Assembly: GCF_019393635.1 (NCBI RefSeq)
Contig: NC_057863.1
Location: forward strand, 624,583,291 to 624,647,290
Direction of reading: 5' to 3'
Length of the DNA: 64,000 bases
Source of the DNA: Dromiciops gliroides
Lineage: Eukaryota > Chordata > Mammalia > Microbiotheria > Microbiotheriidae
The translations under genes were made by a program, and so were the position numbers. Position 1 is the first letter of the stretch. Every line of letters begins with the position of its first letter. Below are positions 44,262-54,480 of this stretch, piece by piece. The notes below the pieces were generated by a model. The model made no database searches. It had not been told where the DNA came from and saw only the letters and a list, made by a program, of their open reading frames with translations.

Positions 44262-44474
44262 TGCAAATAACTATTTTTACACTGGAATTTAAGTCAATGA
44301 GTGGAATTGCTCATTAAATCAATTCCATAACATGTAGCAAATACAAGTGCCTTTTTTAATTACAGAATTTCTGGGCTGAAGGAGACCACAGTGAATATCC
44401 AATGCAACCAAACCTGAAAAACCATTCTCATTATCACATGGCCAACAAGGGTTTATCCATACCCCCTCCTACGT

Positions 44475-44690
44475 GAGGCTCATTCAGATCCCACCCACCC
44501 CAGCTGGTCATGCCCCTTCCCCAAAATTATCTTTTATTTATTTTGAAAGCACTTACATCCTGTGTGTGTTATCTCCTCCTATAGATTATAAGCTTCTTCT
44601 TTTTCTTTTGATTATAAGCTTCTTGAGGGCAGGGACTACATGCTTCATATCTTTATATTCAGTTTGTCATAGTTCATAGTTCATAGTAAG
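44475..44690 (+). mobile_element. L2 LINE 3' end fragment
   Basis: 'AGCTTCTTGAGGGCAGGGAC' block, preceded by a short duplicated GATTATAAGCTTCTT. Confidence 0.6.
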
Positions 44691-44898
44691 GATGACTTGG
44701 GTTCGAATCCTGTCTCTGACACATCCTGGCTGTGTGAACCTGGGCAGATTACTTAACCTTTTAGAGGTATAGGCAACTCCCTGACAAGAGGCTGCAGACA
44801 AGTTGTCTACCTGCCTTGGTAGAGGGAATTTCTTAAATGAATGAAATGATAGATTCAGTCCATATCCATTTCCCTATCCCCAATGCTTAGCATGTAGT

Positions 44899-44919
44899 AA
44901 TCAATCAATCAATCAATCA

Positions 44920-44970
<51 letters not shown>

Positions 44971-44996
44971 ATCTACCTACCTACCTACCTACCTAC

Positions 44997-45063
<67 letters not shown>

Positions 45064-45064
45064 G
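44899..45064. repeat. (TCTA)n and related tetranucleotide microsatellite
   Basis: ATCA units, then TCTA, a CCTA block and TCTA again: about 160 bases in all, long enough to be length-variable. Confidence 0.95.
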
Positions 45065-45195
45065 TGAGGCAATTGGGGTTAAGTGACTTGCCCAGGGTCA
45101 CACAGCTAGTAAGTGTTAAGTCTGAAGCCACATTTGAACTCAGGTCCTCCTGATTCCAGGGCCAGTGCTCTATCCACTGTGCCACCTAGCTGCCC
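45064..45195 (-). mobile_element. Short tRNA-derived SINE (first of an adjacent pair)
   Basis: Reverse copy joined directly to the TCTA array, which probably grew from its tail. It is followed by AATCAATAAATATTCTTT. Confidence 0.92.
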
Positions 45196-45214
45196 GAATC
45201 AATAAATATTCTTT

Positions 45215-45366
45215 TAAAAAAAATTTTTAAGCAGGACAATGAGGGTTAAGTGACTTGCCCAGGGTCACACAGTTAGTAAGTGTCAAGTGTCTGAAGTCAA
45301 ATTTGAACTCAGGTCCTCCTGAATCCAGGGCTGGTGCTTTATCCACTGTGCCACCTAGCTGCCCCC
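45215..45366 (-). mobile_element. Short tRNA-derived SINE (second of an adjacent pair)
   Basis: Reverse copy lying between AATCAATAAATATT (45,197) and AATCAATAAATACT (45,367). Confidence 0.93.
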
Positions 45367-45950
45367 AATCAATAAATACTTACTAAGCACCTGCTATGTG
45401 CCAGGCACTGTGCTTAGCACTGGGGATACAAAAAGAAGCAAAAAACAGTCCTTGCCCTCAAGGAGCTTACAATCTAATGGATGTGACCACATGCAAACTA
45501 CATATAGAATGAATAGAAGATAACAGAGGGAAGGCACTGGAATTAAGAGAGGTTGGGGAAGGTTTCCTGTAGAAGGTGGGATTTTAGTTTGGATTTAAAT
45601 GAATCCAGGGAGGTCAGCTGTCAGAGCAGAGGAGGGAGATCATTCCAGGCATGGGGACAGCCAGAGAGAATGCCCAGAGCCTAGAGATGGAGTATCTTGT
45701 TCCTGGAATAGCCAGGAGGACAGTGTCACTGTACTGAAGGATGTATGTTAGGGAGTAAGGTATAAGAAGACTGGAAAGGTAGGAGGGGCTAGGTTACGGA
45801 GAGCTTTGAATGTCAAACAAAGAAGGTGATTGGGAGCCATTGGAGTTTATTGAGTGGGGGCAGGGCAGGGATGATGTGGTTGGACCTGCGTTTTAGGAAA
45901 ATCACTTGAATGGCTCAGTGATGGATGGATTGGAGCTTATTGATTGTTGT
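45367..45950 (+). repeat. Ancient LINE-tail repeat, best-preserved copy
   Basis: Head 'AAGCACCTGCTATGTGCCAG', then 'CCTCAAGGAGCTTACAATC', 'GATCATTCCAGGCATGGGG', 'TGGAGTTTATTGAGTGGGGG' and 'GGATGGATTGGAG'. This copy gives the reference order for the family in this window. Confidence 0.65.
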
Positions 45951-46254
45951 TGAACTCTGATGAGAAGAAGCCCACCAGAGACAACCTCTGGGGGAAGCTG
46001 GTTCCACTTCTGGACACTTCTAATTCGGAGGAATTTCTTCTTGCCAGCAAGCTTAAATCTGCCTATTTGCCATTCTCCCCCTCCCCACCCCTTTGGGACC
46101 AAAGGGAACAAGCCCAATCCTTCCAAACCGTAGCCCTTCAAACATTTAAAGGCAGTTATCATGCCCCACCGAAATCTTCTCCACATGAAATATCTCTAGT
46201 TCCTTCCATCAATATTCACAGCATGCATTGACTTGGTGTCCTCTCATATACTAG

Positions 46255-46450
46255 CTGCCCCATTTTACAGATGAGGAAACTGAGGCAGGCAGAAGTTAAG
46301 TGCTTTGTCCTGGGTAGTAGATGCTATTATTATCATCATCCCCATTTTTACAAATGAGGAAACTGAGGCAGGCAGAAGTTAAGAGCTTTGCCCAGGGTCA
46401 CACAGCTAGGCAGTGTCTAAGAGCAGACTTGAACTCAGGTCTGCCCAGAA
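46255..46450 (-). mobile_element. MIR-type SINE with local duplication
   Basis: The reverse MIR core contains GAGGAAACTGAGGCAGGCAG twice, about 90 bases apart. The downstream half has 'CCCAGGGTCACACAGCTAGG'. Confidence 0.6.
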
Positions 46451-46459
46451 CTCAGGCAA

Positions 46460-47270
46460 GAAGGATTATGACCTCCTTATTGCTAGGAGCTAGCTGTGTC
46501 TCCCGTGCCACATGCCAAACAGGCCTGGGATTGCAAGGAGGATTCCTGGAGGTGTCTCACTAGTCCTGCTGCTCTCCGGCTATTATCATAAAGTCCATGA
46601 CCTTCCAGGCTATTAATGACCACATGGTCCATTGCCATCCAACAGTCATCATAATGGCCGTCAGCACAGCAAAATCTTCAGATGAGGAAGTTCTGAAGGT
46701 TAGCTGTCCTTTCAAGTAAGCATCTTCCACCAGTGCGCTGACCCAATTATTATTCTGCTAAACTTGCTGGGTCTGGAAATGTGGGCATCGTGAATGCTCT
46801 TCAGACATATTACAACTTTGTTCAGCTCCGTAACTAATTAAGAAGAGTACAAATTCAGCTCAGCTGAAACCAATGGAATGGAATGGTCAGCAGAGCCCAA
46901 TTCAGTGAGTCTGCTCCCTTGGTAGCTGGCAGACTGGATCAAATGGATTTGCCTCCTCCCTCGGCCTTTGCCACTTTTCCCAGGATTCAACTTTACCTTC
47001 AGCAAAGTGCTATCATTCTGGATTATGAAGTCCCTCATTGCTAAAATGTGTCAGCTCAAACCCTTGGTGCTGAAAATTCCATTTAGTATAGAAGATTCGA
47101 GCCTAGTGAGCAAGAAACTAATGAATTAATAATTTGGAAATCGCTTCATTTCTCTCAGCCTCAGTTTCCCTATCTGTAAAATGAAGATAATAATAGTACC
47201 TACCTCCCAGCATTGTTGTAAGCATCAACTGAGGTATTTGTAAAGCACTGAGCTCATATCAGGTACTTAA
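46460..47270. other. Intergenic, no feature recognised except an MIR trace
   Basis: An MIR-like patch at 47,150-47,270 ('TCAGTTTCCCTATCTGTAAA') is all I recognise. Confidence 0.45.
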
Positions 47271-47377
47271 TAAAACCTTTCTTCCTTTCCTCCTCTTCCT
47301 TTCTCTTCTTTTTTCCCTTCCTTCCCTCCCTCCCTCTCTCCTTCCTTTCATTTCTTCCATGCTGCTTCTTCTTCTTT

Positions 47378-47515
47378 TTTTAGGGCAATGAGGGTTAAGT
47401 GACTTGCCCAGGGTCACACAGCTAGTAAGTGTCAAGTGTCTGAGGCCATATTTGAACTCAGGTCCTCCTGAATCCAGGGCTGGTGCTTTATCCACTGTGC
47501 TACCTAGCTGCCCCC
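47378..47515 (-). mobile_element. Short tRNA-derived SINE
   Basis: Reverse copy. CTTCCATGCTGCTTCTT and CTTCCATGCTTCTTT flank it. Confidence 0.9.
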
Positions 47516-47544
47516 TCTTCCATGCTTCTTTCACTCTTCCTTCT

Positions 47545-48395
47545 GCTACATTTGAAAATTAAGGCAAACTGAGACACAATGGCCTGAACATGATCAATTT
47601 ATTAGTTAGGCTAGCAGTAACCAATAAATTGCATCAATGTCCTCTCTCAATGACCAAAGACCCCAAGGTGGGGCTCATAAGCCTTCTGTTTTGGGAAGTA
47701 CTGAGTTGGGTAGGTGGAGAAGACAATATAGTTGGTTACAGTGTAGACAGCATCGTAGGGGTGGGGACATGATTGGTTAATTTAAATAAAGTGCACTAGC
47801 ATACCAATGTGGGGCTAGTGATCACCCCTTTCTGACAATTTAGAAGTTTTTATTATTTTATGGGACCCACCAGTGTGTGACGTTTAAAATCTAATGTGGG
47901 TCCTCACTTGCCCCCGCCCCCAGTTTTGGTGGGGAAGCTGGCTAAAATCACTGATAAATTCAGCCAGAGTTTAGGCTTTTAAGGATTTTTTAAAGTGTAT
48001 TAGAAGTTAGTGAAGAGAGAGTTGGTATAGCCAGAGAGAAACCCTTGCTTTTCCTAGCAGTCCGCATGAAGTCCCTTACCACGCCAAAGTCCTGGACAGA
48101 AAGCGGGGAGGGGCTCCTGTTCTCCATCTCTGCTGCCACCAAGCCAGTTCCAGATGAAAAGAGAGAGATCCAGCAAGCCAGCCTCACCTTCTTACTTCCT
48201 GTCTCCCTCCCCAAAAGGGGAGGTCCTTCAAGCTGATTGGTTGAGTGGTCTCTTGCTGATGTCAGTAGTACACTGACTCTGAGAACAATACCCCACTCAG
48301 GGCCAGCCAGGTATGGTCTCAATTTTGATGGTCTTCAGGTGGGGCCCCTGGGGGTCTGTCAAATCCCATTATTTTATCACATTCCCCCCTGTGCT
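47545..48395 (-). mobile_element. LTR-retroelement remnant (fossil), antisense
   Basis: On the minus strand a polypurine AGGGGGGAA immediately precedes an LTR-like block starting TGTGATAAAAT at 48,381. An inverted partner end (GTCACA) occurs at 47,876, giving a possible 506-bp LTR, but retroelement-like sequence may extend to about 47,545. The polypurine tract suggests a 3' LTR. The family is not determined; it is an old, incomplete copy. Confidence 0.45.
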
Positions 48396-48797
48396 TCGTT
48401 AAGAAACAATTGTTTCCTTAATGAAGCAATAACAAGCTGGCAAAGGAGTGTCCAGGGAAGCAGCACATGTGGCTAAGCAGTGTCCAACAGGCAGTCTTAA
48501 GAACAGCAGGGAGCAGGGAGAGTAAAGGCAGGAATTGTCTTTACATGTGTGCTCCTTGAAGCAGCCAGGTGTGCACTCTGGTCCTATACTTTCCCTCTGC
48601 CCACACTTCTTCATGTGTGTCCTGGCTTCACATCTCCCCTGTATGTGTGTTATCTTCCTATATCCATCCTTCCCAACAAGGTGTGTATTTTTGGGAGAGC
48701 ACACCCTAGGTTTATGGGGGAAATATCTTGTTTCTACCTTTCTTAATTTCTTACTGTACCACTTCATGAAATGCCTTTGTTTAGAACTAACTGTTCC
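48396..48797 (-). other. Possible internal remnant of the neighbouring LTR element
   Basis: It lies on the polypurine side of the LTR and is not a recognised common repeat. No retroviral protein family could be recognised by eye. Confidence 0.25.
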
Positions 48798-48936
48798 TGG
48801 GGATGGCTAGGTGGCGTAGCGGATAGAGCACTGGCCCTGGAGTCAGGAGTACCTGAGTTCAAATTTGGCCTCAGACACTTGACACTTACTATCTGAGTGA
48901 CCCTGGGCAAGTCACTTAACCCCAATTGCCTCACTA

Positions 48937-48974
<38 letters not shown>
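48798..48974 (+). mobile_element. Short tRNA-derived SINE with (CA)n tail
   Basis: Sense copy. The A-tail has become about 17 CA units. CTAACTGTTCC lies on both sides. Confidence 0.92.
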
Positions 48975-48978
<4 letters not shown>

Positions 48979-49005
48979 AGCTAACTGTTCCCTCTGGCTG
49001 ACTAT

Positions 49006-49134
49006 TTTTTTTTGTTTGGTCAAGTGACTTGCCCAGGGTCACACAGCTAGTGTCAAGTGTCTGAGGTCGGATTTGAACTCAGGTCCTCCTGACTCCAGAG
49101 CCAGTGCTTTATCCACTGTATCACCTAGCTGCCC
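49006..49134 (-). mobile_element. Short tRNA-derived SINE
   Basis: Slightly shortened reverse copy with identical TTCCCTCTGGCTGACTATT duplications (48,989 and 49,135). It landed right beside the previous SINE in the opposite direction. Confidence 0.92.
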
Positions 49135-49519
49135 CTTCCCTCTGGCTGACTATTAAAGGTAAACATATTGATGGGGGGTTGTGAGGTATGGTTTTGGGAG
49201 ACATGGACTCATAGAGTACCCTAAATCTGCAGTAACAATTCCCTGGGGCACCTGCCCTGCAAATTGTTGGGAGATGCCTTCAGGTACTATGCATATGAAA
49301 GAAGCAGACTTTTGAGTATTTGTGCCTCATTAAAAGCAATATTCTAGAGAGTAAATCAATTCCAGTTATTTGTAAATGAGGCTTTATTCTGGAATCTTGA
49401 ATAAGTATACCTTTGCTACTTTAAAACAGAGGAAGACCATCATTTAAGCAATAACCCCCCAACAACTTCCAACTCCTAGTTATGGAGTTGGATGAAGGAT
49501 AAGGAAAGAAAAACGGAAG

Positions 49520-49700
49520 AAGATATATACAGATATGTGTATGTTTGTATGTATATGTACATTTGTAGACATGCACACAGGTGTATACATTTTACATGTA
49601 GGAATATATAGTATATGTACATGTATGCATATGGGTATATATTATTTATACCTGTAGATATATACAGATGGTTATGTATTAATATCATATGTTAATATAC
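49520..49700. repeat. Degenerate TATG/TACA simple sequence
   Basis: Alternating purine-pyrimidine ATGTATATGTACAT-type text without a clean unit. Confidence 0.7.
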
Positions 49701-49849
49701 ATAGGATATAAGTTTGTGTTGATTCAAAGTTTCCAAAATGTTTTCTGTGAGATAGGGAGACTGTGATTGAATCTGTGATTTCATTGATACAGGGAATTCC
49801 CAGGAAGGCCACTCCCTCTGCCTGAATTGTAACTTAGGGATTTAGTGCC

Positions 49850-50100
49850 CAGGATCACATGGTCGGTAAGTGTCACAGGTAGGACTTGAACCCAGGTCTT
49901 TCTAACACTATGGTCAGTTCTCTATATGCTACAGCATGCACCTTAAGTAAGGTAGGCACTGTGAGTATTATTTCCAATTTACAGATTAGGAAACTGAGGG
50001 TGTTCAAGGTAAAGTACCTTGCCCAACGTCCCACTGCTAGTAAATGTATGAAGACCAGTATCTCAGCTCCCTCCTGCCTCCCTGTCAAGAGCTCTTCCCA
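49850..50100 (-). mobile_element. MIR-type SINE fragments
   Basis: Two reverse MIR-like cores ('GGTAAGTGTCACAGGTAGG' and 'TACCTTGCCCAACGTCCCAC'). Confidence 0.45.
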
Positions 50101-50286
50101 CTAGACAACCAAAAGCATAAATAACCCGGGTTACCCACGTCTGGTAACCCTACCAACCAGTGACCTGTACTATATAAGACTGCATTTAGTCTAGGAATAC
50201 ACTAGAGAACCCCTGACAGCTTTTTAAAACATTCCCTTTGGGTTTGAAATGAAACAAAGTGCCACCGGAAGGTTCAGTCCATATGC

Positions 50287-50292
50287 TTTATT
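50287..50292 (-). terminator. CORT: CORT polyadenylation signal (candidate)
   Basis: AATAAA on the minus strand, about 160 bases past the stop. A nearer AATAAA at 50,382-50,387 is the alternative. Confidence 0.6.
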
Positions 50293-50450
50293 GGAAGGGG
50301 GGACAAACAAACTCTTACACGGCACAGGACAAGAGGACAATTCACAAACAGGGGCAGTCTCTGCCCCGCATTAATTCCATTTTTATTCCAGCTGCTCCTT
50401 GGAGCAGCTGCACACGGACAGGGGCAGGAGCAGGAGCAGGCGGGATTCTC

Positions 50451-50666
50451 TCAGCAGGAGGAGAAAGTCTTCCAGAAGAAATTCTTGCAGGGGGTCTTAT
50501 CCCGAGGCGCAGCTTGGTTAGAAAGAGCCCGGCCGTCTCGCTTGGAGAACTCCATCTCCTCGCCCCCCACCAGAGGCATCTCAGCGCCGCGGGAGGTCCA
50601 CTCGTACAATGAAGAGAGGAAAGTGAGGAGGTCGCCGCTCTTGCCTTCCGCCACTTCCTTCAGGGG
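50451..50666 (-). CDS. CORT: CORT exon 2 (coding part)
   Basis: 71 codons plus TGA: PLKEVAEGKSGDLLTFL at the start and DKTPCKNFFWKTFSSC at the end. The two Cys bracket the 12-residue disulphide ring. Confidence 0.95.
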   Translation of the reverse strand, partial: PLKEVAEGKSGDLLTFLSSLYEWTSRGAEMPLVGGEEMEFSKRDGRALSNQAAPRDKTPCKNFFWKTFSSC

Positions 50667-51164
50667 CTTTTGAAAAGAGGCAAGCGGTCATTACTTGGTA
50701 TTATAAGAAAGAAAATCAGTCATCTAATTCAATGAGGGGTAACCCGGAGTAGTGGAGAGGGAGCCAGCCTTGAAAACGGGGCTGGGGTCCAGACCTGCCT
50801 CTGACAAATATTGCCTGTGACCTCTCCCTAAGCCTCTGAGTTAGTTGCTAGCTGCTGGTTTCCATGGGTGGAGGGAATTTCCATACTGGGAGGTCCCGAC
50901 CCCGTGGGTATCTCAGCTCTAGTGTCTAAGATAAAACAACCTTAACCAGGACAGCCTGAGAAAACAACAACTCCCTCCTTAGAGAAAGATGCTCTGAAAC
51001 AGAAGAGCTTGGGAGAAGCTTAACCGGACACTGAAAACAGGAGAAATAGTTGTGAGAAACGAAACTTGCCCTTTTAAATTGCTCCTCTGATGATGAAATG
51101 AAGACAAGAAACTGCTTTTGTCTAGACTTGCAGGGATTCTTAACCTGAGGTCTGTGACCTTGTT

Positions 51165-51230
<66 letters not shown>

Positions 51231-53422
51231 AAAGATTTTGATAACTATTTCAACAGAATTCATTTCCTTGGTAATTCTTTGTATTTTATTTTATGCATTA
51301 AGCATTATTCTGAGGAGGGGTCCAGAGATTCCACTGGACTAGCCAAAGAGGTCCAGGACACACAAAAAAGATAAAGGCTATCTGGGAAGCAATGAAGGGA
51401 AAAATGATAAGTCTCACCACACAGCAGGTGGGATTTTCCTCATTACTTTAAAAAAATTAATGTAATAAACATTTTTATTTGGTCCCTAATCAGAACACAC
51501 ACATATCGGGGGTCAGGAAAAGGAAGGGAAAACCCAATACTTAAGGGACAGCCACAGTTGTTCTCTGATTCAGTGAACATGAAAACTTACTTTCCAATGG
51601 AAGCTTTAATAAACACATTTTAATAAAAATTATTTTCTGTGCATATCATGAATTGTGGGGACCTTAATAGACATTAGAACATTCATACAAGAGAAACACT
51701 TTGAAGGAATGAATGTGAGAGAATCTTTAGCTGGAGAAGGCAGATTACCGAATATAATGTAAGGGAAAGCTTTCCAACAATTAGAAACAGCCCAAAGTGG
51801 TATGAGCCAGCCAAGAAGGTACCCTGGAAGTTTGCAAGTGGTGCCTGCATGACCCCTTGCCACCCTGTCCCGTAGATGGGAATCTTGGTCAGGTCTGGGT
51901 TGGATTAGATGTTTTCTGAAGACTCTTCCTACTCAGAGAGTCTGTTATTTAAAAAAAAATTAAATTTTCTATGGCCCCTATTGATTATGATGACTTGAAT
52001 TCTCAATATTCAATTCTAGCTCCCCCCCCGCCCCCCGATTCCCTAGAAAAGCCTATTTGCTGCCAGGCGGCAAAGAACGCTGGGATGATAAATGGGCAGC
52101 CTGAAGCTCTGCCTGTGATTTTAGAGAAAAATCCATTTTTAATGGCCAAGTTTATGTACTCTCTCTTGGAACTTTTTCAAAAAGGAAAAATAGGGGGGAA
52201 AAATGAAAAATAAATCACCTTGTAAATTTTAAGATTCTCAATGGGGAATTTAATGATGTCAGTTTCTACCAGAGAGAACATTTACTCTATAAATTAACAT
52301 TTCCGAAGCACATGTGTGATTCATACACACAGCGGCAGCTCCGGGATTGCCTGAGAATAGACTGGGATACTCTCATTGAGCACTTCGGAGCCCCCACATA
52401 GAGGGTTCAGTGGATGGGTGCTCTTGAATTTGTATAAGGGGAGACTAAACCTGAAGACTTGTCCCTTTTGAGGTTAGTTAGCTCCAGGGGGGGGTCCCCA
52501 CATGATTAATGAAGCTTTGAGCTGTTAAGATCCATCAATTGCCTTCTAGTTCAGCCTGTACCTGACCAAGAATCACACCTACAACAAACCCAACAAGTGG
52601 TTATTGGCTTTTTTGCTCGGTAGCCTGTTCCTCTTTTGGCTAGCTCCTATGAGGAAGTTTCTCCTCTGTAACAAGGAGTCATCAGAATTATTCAGAGGAA
52701 GAAGATGCTCTAAGGATCTTCTGCCAAGCACCCCCACCCCTGCCCTTGATGTGTAACTCAAGCAGTTGTCTTTGATTAGGCTTCTGTCACTGGGGCGGAG
52801 CACATATTGGCTAAAGCTATTCCAGGTCATCGCCCCTCTGGGTGTTGAGGACCAGGAAGGCTAGACACTGGAGTCTTGGCAGGAAGCTGGCAGAAGGGGA
52901 AGTGGAGGAACGACTGACTTCTCCTACCCTCCGAGGGAAGAAGAGGATGCTCATAGCAGGCAGGAGGGGAAAGTGTAAAGGAACACAGAGATGACCATCC
53001 AGATGTGGGATTGCAGAGGATCCTAGCTATCTGGACAGGACCTCGGAAGCCATCTAGAATCTAGACTCCAGACCATCCATCTCACTTTACAGATGAGGAA
53101 ACTGAGGGCCGGGGAGGTGTGGGGACTTACACAAGGTGAAAGTCAGAAAGTCAAGGATCGGGGTGCTGGTGAAACCACAGTTGTGACCAAACCGATCCAA
53201 GGAAATTAGGACCAAAAAAAAAGGGGGGGGTTACAAAGTTACCAAAGCCACAGGGAGGAGTGGCATCCCATTTACCCTCACTTACCTTGCTGCCTTTCAA
53301 GGTGAGGCCATCTTCCAGGGGAAGGGCTGCTGCGGTCACAGCCCAGGAGGCCAGAAGGAAAAAGCAAAGTGACCTTGGGAGCTGCCAGCTGCCCATGGAC
53401 TGATGCATCTTTTTAGTTCTCA

Positions 53423-53423
<1 letters not shown>
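50451..53423 (-). CDS. CORT: CORT, cortistatin precursor (2 exons, about 108-117 aa)
   Basis: Cortistatin is a secreted somatostatin-like neuropeptide acting on somatostatin receptors. Exon 1 (53,286-53,423 at its longest) encodes a signal peptide (PRSLCFFLLASWAVTAAALP); exon 2 (50,451-50,666) encodes the propeptide and hormone. The junction is phase 0: donor GTAAGT, acceptor after CCTCTTTTCAAAAG. Human CORT aligns through AALPLE, LLTFL and EWTS to the FFWKTFSSC core. Three in-frame ATGs are possible, at 53,423 (MRTKK), 53,408 (MHQSM) and 53,396 (MGSWQ). MGSWQ puts the hydrophobic core best placed for secretion and gives 108 residues (human 105). A KR pair precedes the last 28 residues and PR the last 16. 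The final residue is Cys, without the Lys of human. The intron is 2.6 kb. AATAAA occurs on the minus strand at 50,382-50,387 and 50,287-50,292. Confidence 0.95.
50667..53285 (-). other. CORT: CORT intron 1
   Basis: 2.6 kb. It holds a long GT repeat and an MIR-like patch at 53,075-53,145, and is otherwise largely free of the SINEs that crowd the flanks. Confidence 0.8.
51166..51229. repeat. (GT)n microsatellite
   Basis: About 32 uninterrupted GT units in the CORT intron. Confidence 0.95.
53286..53396 (-). CDS. CORT: CORT exon 1 (coding part, from MGSWQ)
   Basis: 37 codons with a strongly hydrophobic signal peptide, ending LTLKGSK at a GTAAGT donor. Longer starts at 53,408 and 53,423 remain open. 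Confidence 0.85.
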
Positions 53424-53454
<31 letters not shown>

Positions 53455-53480
53455 GCCACTGCCACTGCTACTGCTACTGA
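53424..53480 (-). repeat. Trinucleotide (GCA)n run just upstream of the CORT start
   Basis: About nine GCT (plus) / AGC (minus) units followed by degenerate GCC/ACT units. On the minus strand the frame upstream of the ATGs is open and would read poly-Ala, but I see no ATG at its head. Confidence 0.85.
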
Positions 53481-53689
53481 CTTGATTCAGCCGCTCCAAA
53501 ATTAATGCCTGGCGTTTCGATGGAGGGGTGGGTGTTGGTTTTTTTTTTCTAAAACTGTAAGCACAACCTCCAAGCTGGTTTGTTTTGTTGTCTTTTTCCT
53601 CTCTCCCAAATACTCCCACCCCCTTTTCCTTACTCAAGGATTGACGCAGGAAGAGAAGGCGCAATTAGAGGCCCCCCCAATGCTTGTGT

Positions 53690-54045
53690 GGTTTAGGTTG
53701 AACCTTGGATTAAAGTCTCCAGGTGCATCCTTCGCTTGCCCTGGGTTTTCTGATGGGGAGTGGGGGAGGATGTTCATTTGGTACATTGAGTTCCTGGCCC
53801 CCTCCCATTGCTGGTACCCTCTCTAACTTCCCCCCAAAGTGCCTCCCTTTTTTGATCACCAACCAATTCTACTGTCTTTATCTTGTATGCTCCTATCTGT
53901 TTGGATGTCATCTCCCCAGTGAGAATAGAAGCTTTTTGAGGGCAGACACTTTGATTTTTTTTTTTATCTCTACATTTCTTGCTCCCATCACTCCCCAAAA
54001 TGCAGTGCCAGGCACCTAGCTTAATAAATGCCTGTGGATTAATTT
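53690..54045 (+). mobile_element. L2 LINE 3' end
   Basis: 'AGCTTTTTGAGGGCAGACAC' block and a 'CTTAATAAATGCCTGTGG' end just upstream of CORT. Confidence 0.6.
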
Positions 54046-54289
54046 AAAAAAATAAACACAAAACAAGAAACTATTTCCTCACCTGTTCATTCTAGTCATT
54101 GGAGCAGGAAAGCTTGAGTAAAAAATAAACACAGACTTGGCCTTGAATTAGAGCCCCAAGTAAGAATTCAAAGGAGAAGGCCAAGGCAGAACTCTGGGTG
54201 GGGGGGATACTGTTTTGGGTATAGCAGATATAGGTAGGACGGGAGAGAGGACAGAACTTGGATCAGCAAGACCCATGTAGTTCTTATCT

Positions 54290-54480
54290 TCCTCCTGCCG
54301 ATAGCTGCGTGACCGCTGACAAAGTCCTTTCATCTCCCTGAGCCTCAGTTTACCCATCTGTAAAATGGGAAGGATATTACTCTATAGTAACCATCTCACA
54401 GGGTTGTTATGAAGCACCAATGAGACACTGCACCTACCAACTCAAAAGCACTCTGTCCACGTCAGTCGTTATTACAAACG
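54290..54480 (+). mobile_element. MIR-type SINE
   Basis: 'GAGCCTCAGTTTACCCATCT' and 'AAAATGGGAAGGATATTAC' follow the MIR order. Confidence 0.5.

Noticed and set aside
48399-48767. Cys-rich 122-codon minus-strand frame next to the LTR remnant
   Set aside because: Cys spacing does not match an envelope or zinc-knuckle pattern that I recognise; left as unassigned.
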